From: Cunninghamia lanceolata
Lineage: Eukaryota > Streptophyta > Pinopsida > Cupressales > Cupressaceae
Direction: 5' to 3'
DNA: 64,000 nt
NCBI GenBank assembly: GCA_027924645.1
Contig: BSBN01001225.1
Location: forward strand, 10,620,001 to 10,684,000
Under the pieces are notes generated by a model. That model was given only the letters and a program-made list of their open reading frames with translations, ran no database searches and was not told the DNA's origin. The translations under genes were made by a program, and so were the position numbers. This document shows, in pieces, positions 33,451-45,349 of this stretch. Positions within the stretch are counted from its first letter, which is position 1; every line of letters begins with the position of its first letter.

Positions 33451-33636
33451 ACCTATGTTCTTCTTTGGTACTTAATTCTATTTTTCTTTATTTTCAACAA
33501 GGTTTGTACCTTTTGCTTCCTTTTCCCTTTTACCACCAAGCAAACCCACACACACAAGCAAAGAAGCCAACCATAGCATGGGTCCTCATTTTGCTAAGAA
33601 GTAAAATGGGACGTGTTGTGAGCACCATAACAACTA

Positions 33637-34445
33637 GCAACCAAATAAAAGAATTAAATTAAAACCATTAAAGAAATCTAAATGAAATAAATTCATAACC
33701 TCCAACTATCTTTTCTGCAAATCATTATCCAACTTGAGACATAATGTATTCAATAAGGTGCATGAATTTTCCCATTCAATTTATGTGGGTGCATGTGATT
33801 AATAATCCTCATCTTGAAAATTAGTTGAATAAACCAGTGACTGATATTAACCTACATAGTTGATGTCATTCCCTCATAGCCAATCGGATAGAGCCTTGTT
33901 GCCAGCAGGCGTCTATAGCCCTGACAAGGTTATCGTTACAACTCTCCTAAGTAGAGCCCCACTGCCAGTAAGTGTCTATAGCAAGGAATACTCACTTGCT
34001 GAAATTAAGCTGAGAATTGCAATGGTAGCAAGGGTGACCTCTGATTTTTCACCTAATATCTACACTAGTAAGTTCAACAAACCCAAGGATTTTAGGTGTG
34101 TCATTGTGAGAAACTTCCCTTGAATACTCAACCCACAGTTATTGAATACAAAATTTCACAAGTTAAACAACTTTCGACATTCATGACAGTCACAACAAGT
34201 TATGCATAAATTTCAAATAATTAACCTGAATGTTCTAAATTTTCTATTGTTTTTAGTGGTTGTTAGTCTGCTCCTATATACTTCAAAATAAAACAAACAT
34301 CCATACCCAGGCAACACAACACACAAACAAACCCCAAAATGAAACCAAAACAAAACAAAACAAACAAACAAAACAAAACAAACAAAAACAAACAAAACTA
34401 TACACTATTTACATTATGATATAGAACATCCCAAATACCCTCACC
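33637..34445. other. B: noncoding region between integrase and 3' LTR
   Basis: No gene is visible. It includes a (CAAAA/CAAA)n-type tract at about 34325-34400 and an imperfect direct repeat (AGAGCC then GTCTATAGC, near 33890 and 33955). I do not see a clear polypurine tract beside the LTR. Confidence 0.55.
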
Positions 34446-35820
34446 TCAAGCCTGAAAGTAATGCTTCAAATGTTTTCCATTAACTGGTAATGGCACATCT
34501 TCCCTAGTTAAGGTCTTGAGCTTGAATGTATTGTCTCCTATTATCTTCGAGACCTGTAATGGACCTAACCATAATTTGTCAAAATTTCCATGATTTCCTT
34601 TCTTTTCATGTGCTTTATCCCAGTACAGCACTAAGTCTGATATTATAAATGTTTTAACTCGTGCTCTTATGTCAAAACATCTTTTGACTACTACTTGATG
34701 CTTGGCAAATTTCTCAATGGCTTGATCCCTTTTTTCATCTAATTGTAGCATTTGGATTATCTTGGCTTCTCTATGATCATCGAAGTCTAAATATTCATTA
34801 GTAAACTTCCAAACTGGTATTCTTAAATTTACTGGAAGTATGGGATCAATCCCATTAACTAGGTGATAAGGTGCATTGCCTAAGGATGACTTAACCTTAG
34901 TCCTATCTACCCACAATGCATACTTTAGTAATGTGTTCCATTCTCTAGGATTCTTTTCAATTAGCTTCTTGATTATATCCAATAAAATCATATCTGTAGA
35001 TTCAGCTAATCCATTTCCCTGAGGATAATAGTTTGAAGAAAACTTTAAAACTATCCCATGTTGAAATTCCTATTTAGAAAATTTCAAAGAATAAAATGCA
35101 GGGCCATTATCACATACTAGCGAATATGGAGCTCCAAACCTTGTTATGATGTTTTCTTCAAGGAATTTGATGACTACCTTAGTAGTAGAGAACTTGTAAC
35201 ATGTGGCTTCAGTCCACCTTATACAATAGTCTGTTACTGTCAGTATAAACTTATGTCCTGCAGATGATAGAGGATTTATGACTCCAATGAAATCTAAGCC
35301 CCACTATGCAAATGGCCTAGACTCAATCAATGGCTGTAAGGGATTAGCCTGATTCTTTCCCTTATTTGTTGTAGTTTGACAAATGTGACAAATTTGAATG
35401 ACTCTCAGTATCTTTAAACATGGTCGACTAGTAGTATCCTGCTCTCAATATCTTATGCGTTGTAGCTAAATGAGAACCATTAGCAGTTCCATATTTATCA
35501 TGTAGCTCTAACAATACCTTATCTGCTTCAGCTCTGTTTAAACATCTTAAATATATTCCTTCATGGTTCTTCTTGAATAGAAGACCTCATTGTACCATGT
35601 ACCTCTGTGCTTTAATCTTTAAATCTCTTCTCTGAGGAGATTTCATCTTACTTGGGTATTTTCTAGATATCAGATAAGTGTTCAAATCATTATACCACCC
35701 TAATACATCACTAGAATTCAACACATACTGCTGCTTTACCAAATTTGGATCTATGTTAGCTATGGTATGCACTAAGGCTTGTCCTCTGACCAACTTCATT
35801 GGAATAATTTCCATATCAAA
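34446..35820 (-). pseudogene. int: Element B integrase
   Basis: The zinc-site region (IYLRCLNRAEAD, LHDKYG, then CHIC in a shifted frame) leads into the catalytic core with Asp in WGLDFIGVI, Asp in VCDNGPAF and Glu in GNGLAESTDM; all three are kept. The C-terminal part ends GKHLKHYFQA. Stops occur at 35587 (TAG), near 35070 (TAG) and near 35010, and a frameshift lies near 35400. There is no chromodomain after it. Confidence 0.83.
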
Positions 35821-37134
35821 CTCTTGCAGTGTCGTAATCCATTTAGCTCTTTTCTCTCTAGGTTCATTCTACGTCAGCAGCATCTTCATGGCTGCATCTG
35901 GTACTATGGCCTTAACTTGACTTCGTAAGATATAATGTCTAAACTTTTTTACTGCTCTTACTAATACAAACACGTATCTTTCTGTATCAAGATATTTAAG
36001 TTGTACATCCTTCAGAGGTGCACTCATAAAAGCTATGGGTTTCTCTTCGTTATCTTCTCCTTTTTGCGTTAAAGCAGCTGCAACTGAATGTGAGGATGCA
36101 AAAGAATATATGTAAAATGGATTTGTATAATTTGGACTAGCCAACATAGGAGCATCAGAAATGGCTTCCTTAATGTCCTCAAATACAGCTTTGGCCACCA
36201 GTGTCCATTCTATCTGTGCATCCTTCTTAAGCATGGCGTTCAATGGTTGCACAATTTCTGCAAACCCTGTAATAAACTTCCTGACAAAGTTAATTTTACC
36301 AAAAAATGACTTTAGTTCCTTTTTACTATTTGGTAATTGCAATTTCTTTATTCCCTTTATTCTATCAAGATCAATAGATATCCCATTTTCAGAAATGACA
36401 TGCCCTAACAATTTTCCTTCAGTTATGCCAAATGAACATTTCTTAGGGTTGAGAGAAATCCCGTACCTTTCACATCTTTTAAGTACTCTTGTCAAATCTT
36501 TAGCATGAGTGGATACATCGTTGGAATAAACAATTAAATCATCCATATAAATTACAATGCACTTACCTGACAATCCATGGAATGCAATGTCCATGGCTCA
36601 CTGAAAAGTGGCACCTGCATTGATTATACCAAAAGGCATTCTTCTATACACATAATTACCCCATTTACAGGTAAAAGCGGTTTTCAACCTATCTTCTTTA
36701 TCAACTAAGACTTGGTTATATACTGAAAATCCATCCAGAAAAGACATCATCTTAGCCCCATTAACTACTTGCAGCACTTCATCTATTAGAGGCAGAGGAT
36801 AATTATCTTTTTCAAATGCCTTATTCAAATTTCTAAAATCTATACATAACCTAATGTCTCCACTTTTCTTTCTCACAGGTACTAAATTAGCTACCCAAGT
36901 TGAATGTCTAATTGGGAAAATTATTCTAGCAGACAACAGTTTTTTCACTTCTTCAAAGATCAAAGGCTCTAAAATAGCATTCACAGGCCTTTGTTTCTGC
37001 CTAAATGGTTTAATATCTAGTTTTAAGGGTATCACATGAGTTATGATGGACGTATCATATGTTTTCAAATCTTCATATGTCCATGCTATGACATGTTTGT
37101 ATTCTTTCATAACATCCACAATTTCTTTTCTCAA
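35821..37134 (-). pseudogene. Element B reverse transcriptase and degenerate RNase H
   Basis: The RT motifs are RLCIDFRNLNKAFEKDNYPL, FLDGFSVYNQV, FTCKWGNYVYRRMPFG, INAGATFQ and YMDDLIVYS, then LNPKKCSFGITEGKLLGHVI. A TGA at 36598, fitting CGA to TGA, lies between ATFQ and AMDIAFHG. The RNase H that follows lacks the first catalytic Asp: the position reads YIYSFASSHSVAAALTQ. As in A, the element carries a separate aRNH, here upstream of RT. Confidence 0.88.
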
Positions 37135-37488
37135 CTCTTCAGAGCAAGCCTTTCCAATTAGTACATTCTATGGACTCTACTCTGTTCCAAGGTTATATGG
37201 ATCACACTTACCTCCCTCCATTTTGGGCAAATCTTTCTATCTTACTACCCCATCAAAGTCAAAAATTTGTTCTAACTCAATCACTCCCTTAGGTAAAAAA
37301 TTGCTTTTCAAGTTGATTATGTCTTCTTCATCCCAAGACACATCAGACCTTTCCTGTTCATCAATAATTTGAGCTTCAAATACCTCATTACAAGTTAGCA
37401 AATCCACAATTTGTTGATCTCCTTCAAATACCTGAAAATGCATAACATTATCTGGTATGCTAGGAACATTTACTAATTCAACAATAAA
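37135..37488 (-). pseudogene. Element B aRNH-to-RT linker
   Basis: About 115 codons, broken by a few stops, include FEGDQQIVDLLTCNEVFEAQ and NFLPKGVIELEQIFDFD. The part before RT reads AWTYEDLKTYDTSIITH, the usual lead-in of Ty3/gypsy RT. No separate domain is seen. Confidence 0.6.
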
Positions 37489-38499
37489 TCATTTTAACCC
37501 TGACAAGGTTAAGGGTTCCAAAGTACTAGCAGCAACTGCTAATGCATATGGTCTATAATTCAACTCTCTAGGGATATGTTCTATGTTAAAGGCATCAAAT
37601 GAATCTATCAAATCCCACACCCTATGCCTGTAACAAACCATCTTTTTATAATTGCATGCATACAACTTTCTTACTTGTCTGACCACTAACTCAGAATCTA
37701 AAAACACTCTGATCATTTTTACCTTTTTCTTAATAGCCATAACAAGCCCATAAATCAAAGCTTCATATTCTTCTACATTGTTAGTACAAGAAAATTGTAA
37801 CCTATATGCTGCTAAATATGATTTACCTTTAGGATCTATAAGTTCTACACCTGCACCTACACCTGCACCTTGTTTAGATTTGGATCCATCACATTTCAGT
37901 GTCCACATGCCATCTTTATTCTTTTGACCCTTTTCTTTAGCATGTTTTGCCTTTTCTATTACATGTGAGGTGCTATCTTGTTTCTTCATAGGCAATTCAT
38001 TTTGGCTTACTTGTACATTTATCCTTTCAGTTTGTAAATCAGAATGACAGACACTTTTGTCTTTTGTTTCTTTTTCTAAATTTGGAGTTAATACATCCCT
38101 ACTATTCTGAAAGTATCTCTCTAGTTGATTAGGATTAACCTTTCCTTCTTGCAGTTCCATCCCTCTTGTGCACTTTAAGTATTGATATTCTATAATGTCT
38201 CTACACATTCCACAATTCTCTTCAGAATGAGGCTTCTTATGGACCCTGCACATACCTTTACATAACTTGCACTGAACTGGAATATTTTGTTCAATGCACC
38301 TTTCCATTTCTTGTCTAATGATCTGACCAAAACTATTTATTGCATTATCTTCCTCATCAGAAGAATTTCCATCAAACTCAATGAATAATATTGTTTCCTT
38401 ACTGACATATTTTCTTTTAAAATTCAACATCAGGATTTCTTCAATTTGCACTCCCCTGTTAGTGACTCTATAAACACCAGGTTCAACAGAAGCATACAA
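37489..38499 (-). CDS. Element B Cys/His cluster plus archaeal-type RNase H, upstream of RT
   Basis: This open 336-residue segment lies between protease and RT. Around residues 75-120 it has CKLCKGMCRVHKKPHSEENC followed by GMC, a CX2CX3CX2HX3HX4CX2C pattern suggesting a metal-binding fold that I cannot name. A charged linker follows. From about residue 195 an RNase H begins: Asp in LKCDGSKSKQG, Glu in VEEYEALIYGL, Asp in VFLDSELVVRQV. The last expected acidic position reads NYRPYALA instead of N-x-x-A-D-x-L-A, so the fourth acidic residue is missing. In Tat elements the aRNH lies after RT-RH, so this order is unusual. It is part of pol, not a separate gene. Confidence 0.75.
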   Translation of the reverse strand: MYASVEPGVYRVTNRGVQIEEILMLNFKRKYVSKETILFIEFDGNSSDEEDNAINSFGQIIRQEMERCIEQNIPVQCKLCKGMCRVHKKPHSEENCGMCRDIIEYQYLKCTRGMELQEGKVNPNQLERYFQNSRDVLTPNLEKETKDKSVCHSDLQTERINVQVSQNELPMKKQDSTSHVIEKAKHAKEKGQKNKDGMWTLKCDGSKSKQGAGVGAGVELIDPKGKSYLAAYRLQFSCTNNVEEYEALIYGLVMAIKKKVKMIRVFLDSELVVRQVRKLYACNYKKMVCYRHRVWDLIDSFDAFNIEHIPRELNYRPYALAVAASTLEPLTLSGLK

Positions 38500-38517
38500 T
38501 ATCTCATTAGTCCTATT

Positions 38518-39088
38518 TTATTTTGTAATCATGTGTTTCATCCTAGGTTCATCTTCTATCCTAATTTGATCTGGAACACCTCTCCAAGGTAACCACATAT
38601 GTGAAAAATTAGTGGCCATATATCCATTCAATGTTTTGGACCAGTCTCTACTCAACAACATCCCATAATTATCAGGTATATCTATGATCTGAATGTCAAT
38701 AAACTGACCCACCCTAGGATCTGAGGCTAACTGCATTTGAATATGCATCAGTTCTCCTATTACATTAACCTCAGTTTTATCCAACTGTGTAACAACCTTA
38801 GCAGATTTAGTAGGAGTTAGCCCTAAAGTTTTACATATTCCTAAAGGCATTACATTAGCTGATGCACCAGAATCTACCATGCAATTATGTATGTTCTTTC
38901 CACACATCCTAATGGTTAACAAGAAAGGAGGGGCTTCTCTTTTATCCGCATACATTACCACATTTGTGTTGGAAGGTTGTTCAGTTTTCCTATTCTTTTC
39001 TTTAGGCTGTGAATCCTTACTAGGAACATTCATATCAGTAGAAACCTCACATGTCACAAATGTATCCAAGGATTTTATGAAAGCATTT
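38518..39088 (-). pseudogene. Element B aspartic protease
   Basis: The canonical active-site motif NCMVDSGASANVMP (Asp at about residue 66) is followed by LGLTPTK, IGELMHIQMQL and IIDIPDNYGMLLSRDW. This matches plant Ty3/gypsy retropepsins and differs from the IDGS variant of A and E. The segment is flanked by stops at 39089 and 38518. Confidence 0.85.
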
Positions 39089-41290
39089 CTAACCCCTAGA
39101 CTCTAATAATTCACATAAAGGTATACTGACCTTAATTCTCTTTATCTCTTCTAACAAGTAACTCATCAAACTCATTGTTTCTACTGTCTCTGTTTTACCT
39201 GTTTGGACCTTTTGTGCTACTGCTGCATTATTCACATGATGATTGGCCTTTAGTATAGCAGGATTATTACTAGTGTTGTGATCTGGGTGAGTATTGAAAT
39301 TGTTAGGAGGCATGGAAGTAGTGAAAGGAGCTCCAAACCTAGTGTTATTTCTCAAATTATAGGTATGATTTTTGTTTGATTGTTAAAAAGCCTGTACCTC
39401 TTCTATTTCATATAACAATTCATTTTTAGTTTCAAAGGGAAACTGAAATGCATTTAGTACTAAGGTTGATTCAGGATATAAGTTCTCACAAAAATAAGGT
39501 TCATCTTCTAACAATTGATCCTCTTCTTCTCTAGTTGCAAAAGTAAAAGTCTCTAAGACTAAAGCAGTCTCATTTCCTAAGGGCACTATTTCATTACCTT
39601 TGGGAATGAAAAACTCAGAGGTAGGAGCCTGTACATCTATATTGAAAATACTTGTTGCCAGATGAAACTAAGGGGAATCTAATTCAGCATGGGCACTGGT
39701 ATTATGAATTCTGTACCAATTTTTCAATTCTACGTTGGCCATTTTGATTCTAGTTGTTTGTTTTGTATCGTGGTTATCTAAATTCTCAAACAGAGAAGCT
39801 AGAGTACTGTTATTTGGCCCTGTGTTCCATGTCTTAGGTGGCCTTGGCTGATTCTGATTTCTATTGTTATTACCCCAGGCTCTATTATCTACAACAGGTC
39901 CTCTATTTTGCATTGGTTGTCATGGATTATGATTTTGACTTTGACTGTAATTTTGGTTCTGATTTGAACCTTGACTCTAGTTGTAATTCTGATTATGATT
40001 CTGGTTATGGTTCTAGTTTTGACTCTAGTTATAGTTCTGACTGTACCCTTGGTTATTTCTACCATAGAAATTTTCATTTCTCAGTTGTGTCATTTCAGTG
40101 GTCAATCTTCTCAAGTGTACAGTAATTTCTTTAATTTATTCCCTATCCTCTTGTACCTTTGCCACAAATCTATCCTGAGGAGGTTGGAAGAAAGATTGGC
40201 CATTACTCTGATTGTTATTGGTAGTGTTACCAGTATAAGGAACTATAGCTTGGATTGGGGCAGGATTATACACAAGTGTGTATGTAGGAACTAGATTCAA
40301 TAATGGAGTTTTGTGTGTAGGAACTCCATTCCAAGGTTATGTTTGACTTTGTATCCCAGGATTTCCTCCATTAAAAAATGGATTATAAGTTGTTTGCCTC
40401 ATCTCCTGGTTTACTGAGGCTTCTTCCTTATAAGCTTTAGATATTGTATCTATGTCAACCTTTCTTTTGACAAACATAGCTATTAGAGGATCTAAGGCAA
40501 CATAATACATGGCCAATAATGCATGTATAGTTACTATGTAAGGAGCTACTAACCTGGAATAAGCCTTTTGAAACTTATCATTAAAATTGTCAATCAGTTC
40601 TCCTTCACCACTCTTAATTGCAGCCAATTTGTGATATAAGGTGGAAGGATCTATTGGTCCCCTAAATCTAGACAAAAATGCTTCCTCCATAAGTGCCCAA
40701 GAAGAAATGTAACTGTTAGGCAAGTTAACATACCAGTTAGAAGCCTGCTCATTAAAGGTGTAAGGAAATAACCTACACACAACATCTTCATACTCTAACC
40801 TGTCCCTAAAGCATGCCTCTTTGAATATCCTAATGTGATCTTCTAGATCTTGATGTAGCTAATATTTAGGAAATATTTTTTCAGGATTCTTTGGCATCTC
40901 ATGATAGTTAGGGAATGTTATAGGAGAATTAACATTAAAGTAAGCCATTGCAGGTATTTGTGCTTGACCTGGACCTTGGGGAATACCTAGATTTCTAGGT
41001 GAACTTGGATTTCTGGGAGGACTGGGACCTCTAGGAGGACTAGGACCTTTGGGAGGACCTAAACCAAGATTTAAAGATCTAATAGTAGAACTATCAGGAC
41101 TCACAATGTTATGGATGTTAAAAGGTGATCTAGGAGGCATTCTAGATGAGCCTCCTACATGTGATATTCTAGGATTCCAAATTAAAGGACCTTTACTTTG
41201 CCTTTTATCAGGTAATTGCACAAAGATATCTTCTGAACTAAATCTAGACCTAGTCACTCTACCACTGTTACGAGCCAGCTTTACTTGGAT
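39089..41290 (-). pseudogene. gag: Element B gag
   Basis: A Pro-rich N-terminus (repeated PPRGPSPPRNP type, about 40990-41060) leads to a capsid core with RLFPYTFNEQASNWYVNLPN, FLSRFRGPIDPSTLYHKLAA and INxFNDKFQKAYSRLV. An Asn/Gln/Ser-rich repeat block follows (about 39890-40080). No zinc knuckle is evident. No ATG opens the frame upstream of the first core residues, so the start is unclear. Several stops in the Asn/Gln block are TAG in place of CAG. The C-terminal part contains NNPAILKANHHVNNAAVAQK. Confidence 0.78.
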
Positions 41291-41310
41291 TTAACCTTAA
41301 CTCCAATTAG

Positions 41311-41327
41311 CCCTCCTTCTAGCACCA
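41311..41327 (-). promoter_or_regulatory. Probable primer binding site of element B
   Basis: Minus-strand TGGTGCTAGAAGGAGGG begins five bases inside the LTR end (LTR ends ...CATCAACA). The TGG start and position fit a primer binding site. I cannot assign the tRNA. Confidence 0.6.
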
Positions 41328-42536
41328 AAAATTGTTGATGATTATTTTTACACATTCATAACAAAAGTTAAAATTCACAAAATGAACCTAACTGTCTTGA
41401 AATATATGAAGGAATCAATTAAGATTACTTAATCCCAAGTTTTCATATGGTCAGGTCTTGACCTTGTGGACAGTTCAGTAGGTTACTATGAAGCTATAAT
41501 ATGCAAGGGGCCTTACTTGATTTAAGGTGATTTATGACTCACTGGACTCAAATTATGCAAATTGTTACACAGATCAACAAATTATCTATCTCTTTGCATA
41601 AATTTGTTACTGTATCACAAAATTTTATATGATTTATATTAAAACAAGCTTTTCTTTTCAAATATTATGAAGATTGCCAAATATTAACTCAATTGTTCCT
41701 ATTTCTTTCAAATATCAGACAATCTCCTTTAAATGTACGCCATGAGTATTTTCATGAACATACATTCAAGATTGCAAGCTTTTGAAGAGATAATATTTCA
41801 AATACAAACAAGAGCAGAAAACACTATAAAAGTAGATGCAGAATTCTAGATATATTTGTATTCAAAATATACAGTCACATATGATTTACAATGTATGAAT
41901 GACTCCTTGCTTCATTAATCAACTTACAGAAAACTTACAAAATGTCTTACAGATAGAGTAAGGATGCTAGATTCTCCACGCATTCCTTAATGTAGACACA
42001 AGCAACCTCCTTTAAACTAAAATACTCCTTCTACTTAAAGTCTTTCAACAAATTTCAATTGCTAGCTATCTTCTAAAAATCCCTCTATAATTAATGTACA
42101 AGTAGTAAAGTTCCTTATATAGATTTTGAACTTCTCATTGCTACGGCTACTAACTTCATCTATGGTTGAGATCCTTCCATTATTAATCAAGGGTGCGCAT
42201 TCATCCCCAACTGTCTATCAAAATATCTAAATGGGCATCTTTTTCCTCTCAAAGGATGCTGTTGGAATCTTTCAAAAATAAGATTCCCCTTTTCCTTGAC
42301 TTCCTCTCGCTGATACTCTCTACTTGACTTTCTCTCAAAATTGTTACTTCCTTCACCATTTCTATTCTTTCAAGTATGTTTTGAAATTATTGATTACACC
42401 TTCCACAAAGGTGCGGTCTCCCCCTAGACTCTTTGTCCATATATATTCCTATAGAACAACTCCTTTTAATTTCTTTTCTTTGTTATCTGATCGTTCACTC
42501 CTTTTCTTGTACTTCCTCATTTTAGCATTGTCTTCC

Positions 42537-44009
42537 TGATGCAGAGCTGCAATGGAAACGTACAAAATAGGTGTCAATTCCTCATTAACATACATTTACC
42601 TTTGTATGTTTCTCTTACTTACCCATCAGTCAAACATCACACCATCGGTTGAATAAAACAACCTTCCTCTGATCACATACCTTATACCGATGTATGCACT
42701 TTGAATCGGTTGCCTATCGGCAACACACATGCTATTGGCTTTCCTAATATGATTCACACCAATGCTTATTGTCACCTTGATGCATTCAACCTTGTACATA
42801 CAGTCTTAGACTTGCCATGCTAGTTCCTTCTATCACTCCTACCGGTCACTCCTAGTATCAGACTCAATGTATCTACGCAATGCATATGCGCAACATACAA
42901 TCGAAACATACAACCCATATCTACATTCGAAAGATGCAACTAAAACATGCATTCAGAATATGCCTTGCTGAACATGCATTTGTCCCTTGACTCCCTTTGT
43001 ATATAAACCTGATGCATATTCGCGATGTACATTTACAACATGCAATTCAGATATGCATTTGATGGGTTTGACCGAACCTTTGACTTCCTCGTATGCTGAT
43101 TGGAAAATTTAGCTTTCTCTCTCCTTTGTATGCCGATAGACTTGTACATTTACAATGTACATCCACCACATATAACTATGATAAACATCTGCAGGATATA
43201 CATGAACATGCGACCGTGGTATATACACATAAGGTGTATCCGACATACAAATGCAATATACACACAAATTGTATATCTGATGGAACAATGCAGAATTTCA
43301 TTGATTTGATCCGTTGAAACCCTTGTAATTTCATAGAACTATTTCTCCTACAAACATACAACCCTTTGCACTTTGCCAACCTAGCACATGACCATGCTAG
43401 GATCTATCAATGCATGTTGTAAGCGATCCTACAAACCTGAAATGAACAAATAGAAAACACAAAACAAAAGCACAAACTGATATGTACAGCCATTCCACCG
43501 ATTACGGAGTAATCTAACCGATGGAATGGGATAAGAACCCATCTTGATCCCAAATAGAAAATTGGTTGCACAATGAATTCGAATGCCCAAAAAATAACAC
43601 AAAATAGGATCTTATTCTTGATGCTTTTAGAAATGTATACAGATGATCTGATTTCACAGTTCCACAACTCAACTTCACAACTACTACTCTGTCTAACATC
43701 TCCTCCTCAAATCAATCTGATCTAAGTTAATTTATCCACTCACTATGAGTAGTACTGAATTGGTTCCCAACGGCTGGGAGATACACCTGACTAACAACCT
43801 CTAACTGTCTAACCACCTTGTCATAATAGATTGACAAGTGTCCTAGGGATTTACAACAAAAACCTAGATACAAACTACAATGACATGCATTGGTCAAACA
43901 GACCTTATTACATTGAATATAGAAATGCACAAAACATAACAACATATTAAGACCTTAGTCTTCTCCCTCAGATGTATAGTTGGCTTGTTGAAGGGGTGCT
44001 CCTGCACCA
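42537..44009 (-). repeat. 3' LTR of element C (1,473 bases)
   Basis: Plus-strand TGATGCAGAGCTGC to GCTCCTGCACCA. The last codons of pol and their TAA (43955-43957) lie inside this LTR. The pyrimidine-rich plus-strand flank TACTCCTCGGGAGAAG just inside the element is the probable polypurine tract on the minus strand. Confidence 0.92.
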
Positions 44010-44428
44010 TACTCCTCGGGAGAAGAAATCTCAAGCCCACTTGAGATGAGAGTTTGAAGGTCTGCACCATATTTTATGATCTACTCTTCAGTCATCCAAA
44101 CTACCTCTAAATCAGGTTTCCCTTGCCAAGCCACCAAGTATTCCATGTACTCTTTGTTCCTAGTCTTCTTTTCCACTCTTGAGTCTAAAATAGTCTTCAA
44201 TTGTGGTGGATCATGCTTAGGGATATCATCATCTGTTGTACCCTACAATGGTTCCTGTCCTACATCTGTATTATGCTTGTATGGAGTTAAATCACATACA
44301 TTAAAGATAGGGGATAATCCAAGATCAGAAGGAAGTTGGATCTCATAAGCATTCTATCCACACTTCTTCAGAATCTAATAGGGTCCAATCTTCCTCTGCA
44401 TTAGCATGGTATGTTTACCTTTTGGGAG
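43955..44428 (-). pseudogene. Element C chromodomain and pol C-terminus
   Basis: In the same frame as integrase: the integrase C-terminal part (LPSDLGLSPIFNVCDLTPY), then a chromodomain with ILDSRVEKKTRNKEYMEYLV, AWQGKPDLEVVW and a TAG in place of Gln before IIKYGADL. The frame ends at TAA 43955-43957, about 18 codons inside the 3' LTR, after ANYTSEGED. The chromodomain would guide integration towards particular chromatin. Several TAG stops break the frame. Confidence 0.83.
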
Positions 44429-45349
44429 CTATTCCTTCTTCAGATGAACCCACACCAAACCTCCAACATCAAATTGTACATCCCTTTTCTTCTTGTCAGC
44501 ATATGCTTTGTACTTCAATGTAGTCTGTTGGAGTTGTGTCTTGACTTGATCATGCACCTCTTTGATGGCTGATGCAAAGGCTTCTCCATCTACACTAATA
44601 GATTCTCTTGTAGGCAGATCTCTCAACTCCAAAATACCCCTTGGATGAATACCATATACCACTTGAAAAGGTGACTTCCATGTACTCCTATTGATGGTGT
44701 CATTATAGGAAAATTCTTCTTGTGGGAGGATGTTATCCCACTTCTCTCCATGCTGCCTTGTCAAACACCTGAGCAGATTTCCCAATGAACGGTTAACAAC
44801 TTCTATCTGACCATCTGTTTGAGGATGATAGGTTGATGAGAAAGATAAGTTGGTTCCAAGCTTCTTCCAAAGAGTCCTCCAAAAGTGGCCAATAAATCTC
44901 ACATCTCTATTTGACACTATGCTCAATGGCAATCCATGTATCCTCACTATCTCTTTGAAAAATAGATCAGCAACATATGAAGCATCACAAGTGGTTTTGC
45001 ATGGCAAGAAGTTTGCCATTTTATTGAATCTGTCTACTACAACAAAAACACTATCATATCTCTTCCTTGTCCTAGACAAACCCAACACAAAGTCCATGCT
45101 TATGCTCTCCCAAGGCCTAGAAGGAATGGGCAGTGACTGATACAAACCTGCATTAGTGGATCTCCCTTTTGCCTTTTGACATATTACACATGCCTCCACA
45201 ATTCTCCTCACATCTGACTATAACTTTGGCCAATAGTAATGCCTCTTTACAAGATCAAGAGTCTTATCCAGACCAAAATGTCCTACCATGGCCCCACAAT
45301 GTTTCTCCCTAATGATGTTCAGTCTCATAGAACACTATGGAATGCACAA
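44429..45349 (-). pseudogene. int: Element C integrase
   Basis: Zinc-site region with HCGAMVGHFGLDKT and ACVICQKAKGRS, then the core with Asp in ISMDFVLGLSRT, YHPQTDGQIEVVNRSLGN carrying the catalytic Glu, and the Trp-rich C-terminal start WVHLKKE. The second catalytic Asp is lost: the segment reads IVSNRDVRF where relatives have SDRD (GAT to AAT at 44909-44911). A TAG lies near 45220. The copy was therefore damaged by missense as well as nonsense change. Confidence 0.87.

Larger units (their letters stand above)
26493..33636 (-). repeat. 3' LTR of element B (about 7.14 kb)
   Basis: Starts TGTTGATGATTG on the plus strand and ends near GAGCACCATAACAACTA; the right-hand copy ends GAGCACCACAATA, so the exact inner boundary is uncertain by a few bases. 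In element orientation it holds about 1.8 kb of U3-like sequence dense in TTGTAT/ATACAA motifs (32330-33450), then the LTR ORF (31848-27761), then about 1.3 kb to the end. Segment 26896-27060 is missing from the other LTR. Confidence 0.88.

Noticed and set aside
34325..34400. Antisense Cys/Phe/Val-rich ORF over the CAAAA tract (34213-34395)
   Set aside because: Low-complexity reading of a simple-sequence tract in B's noncoding region.
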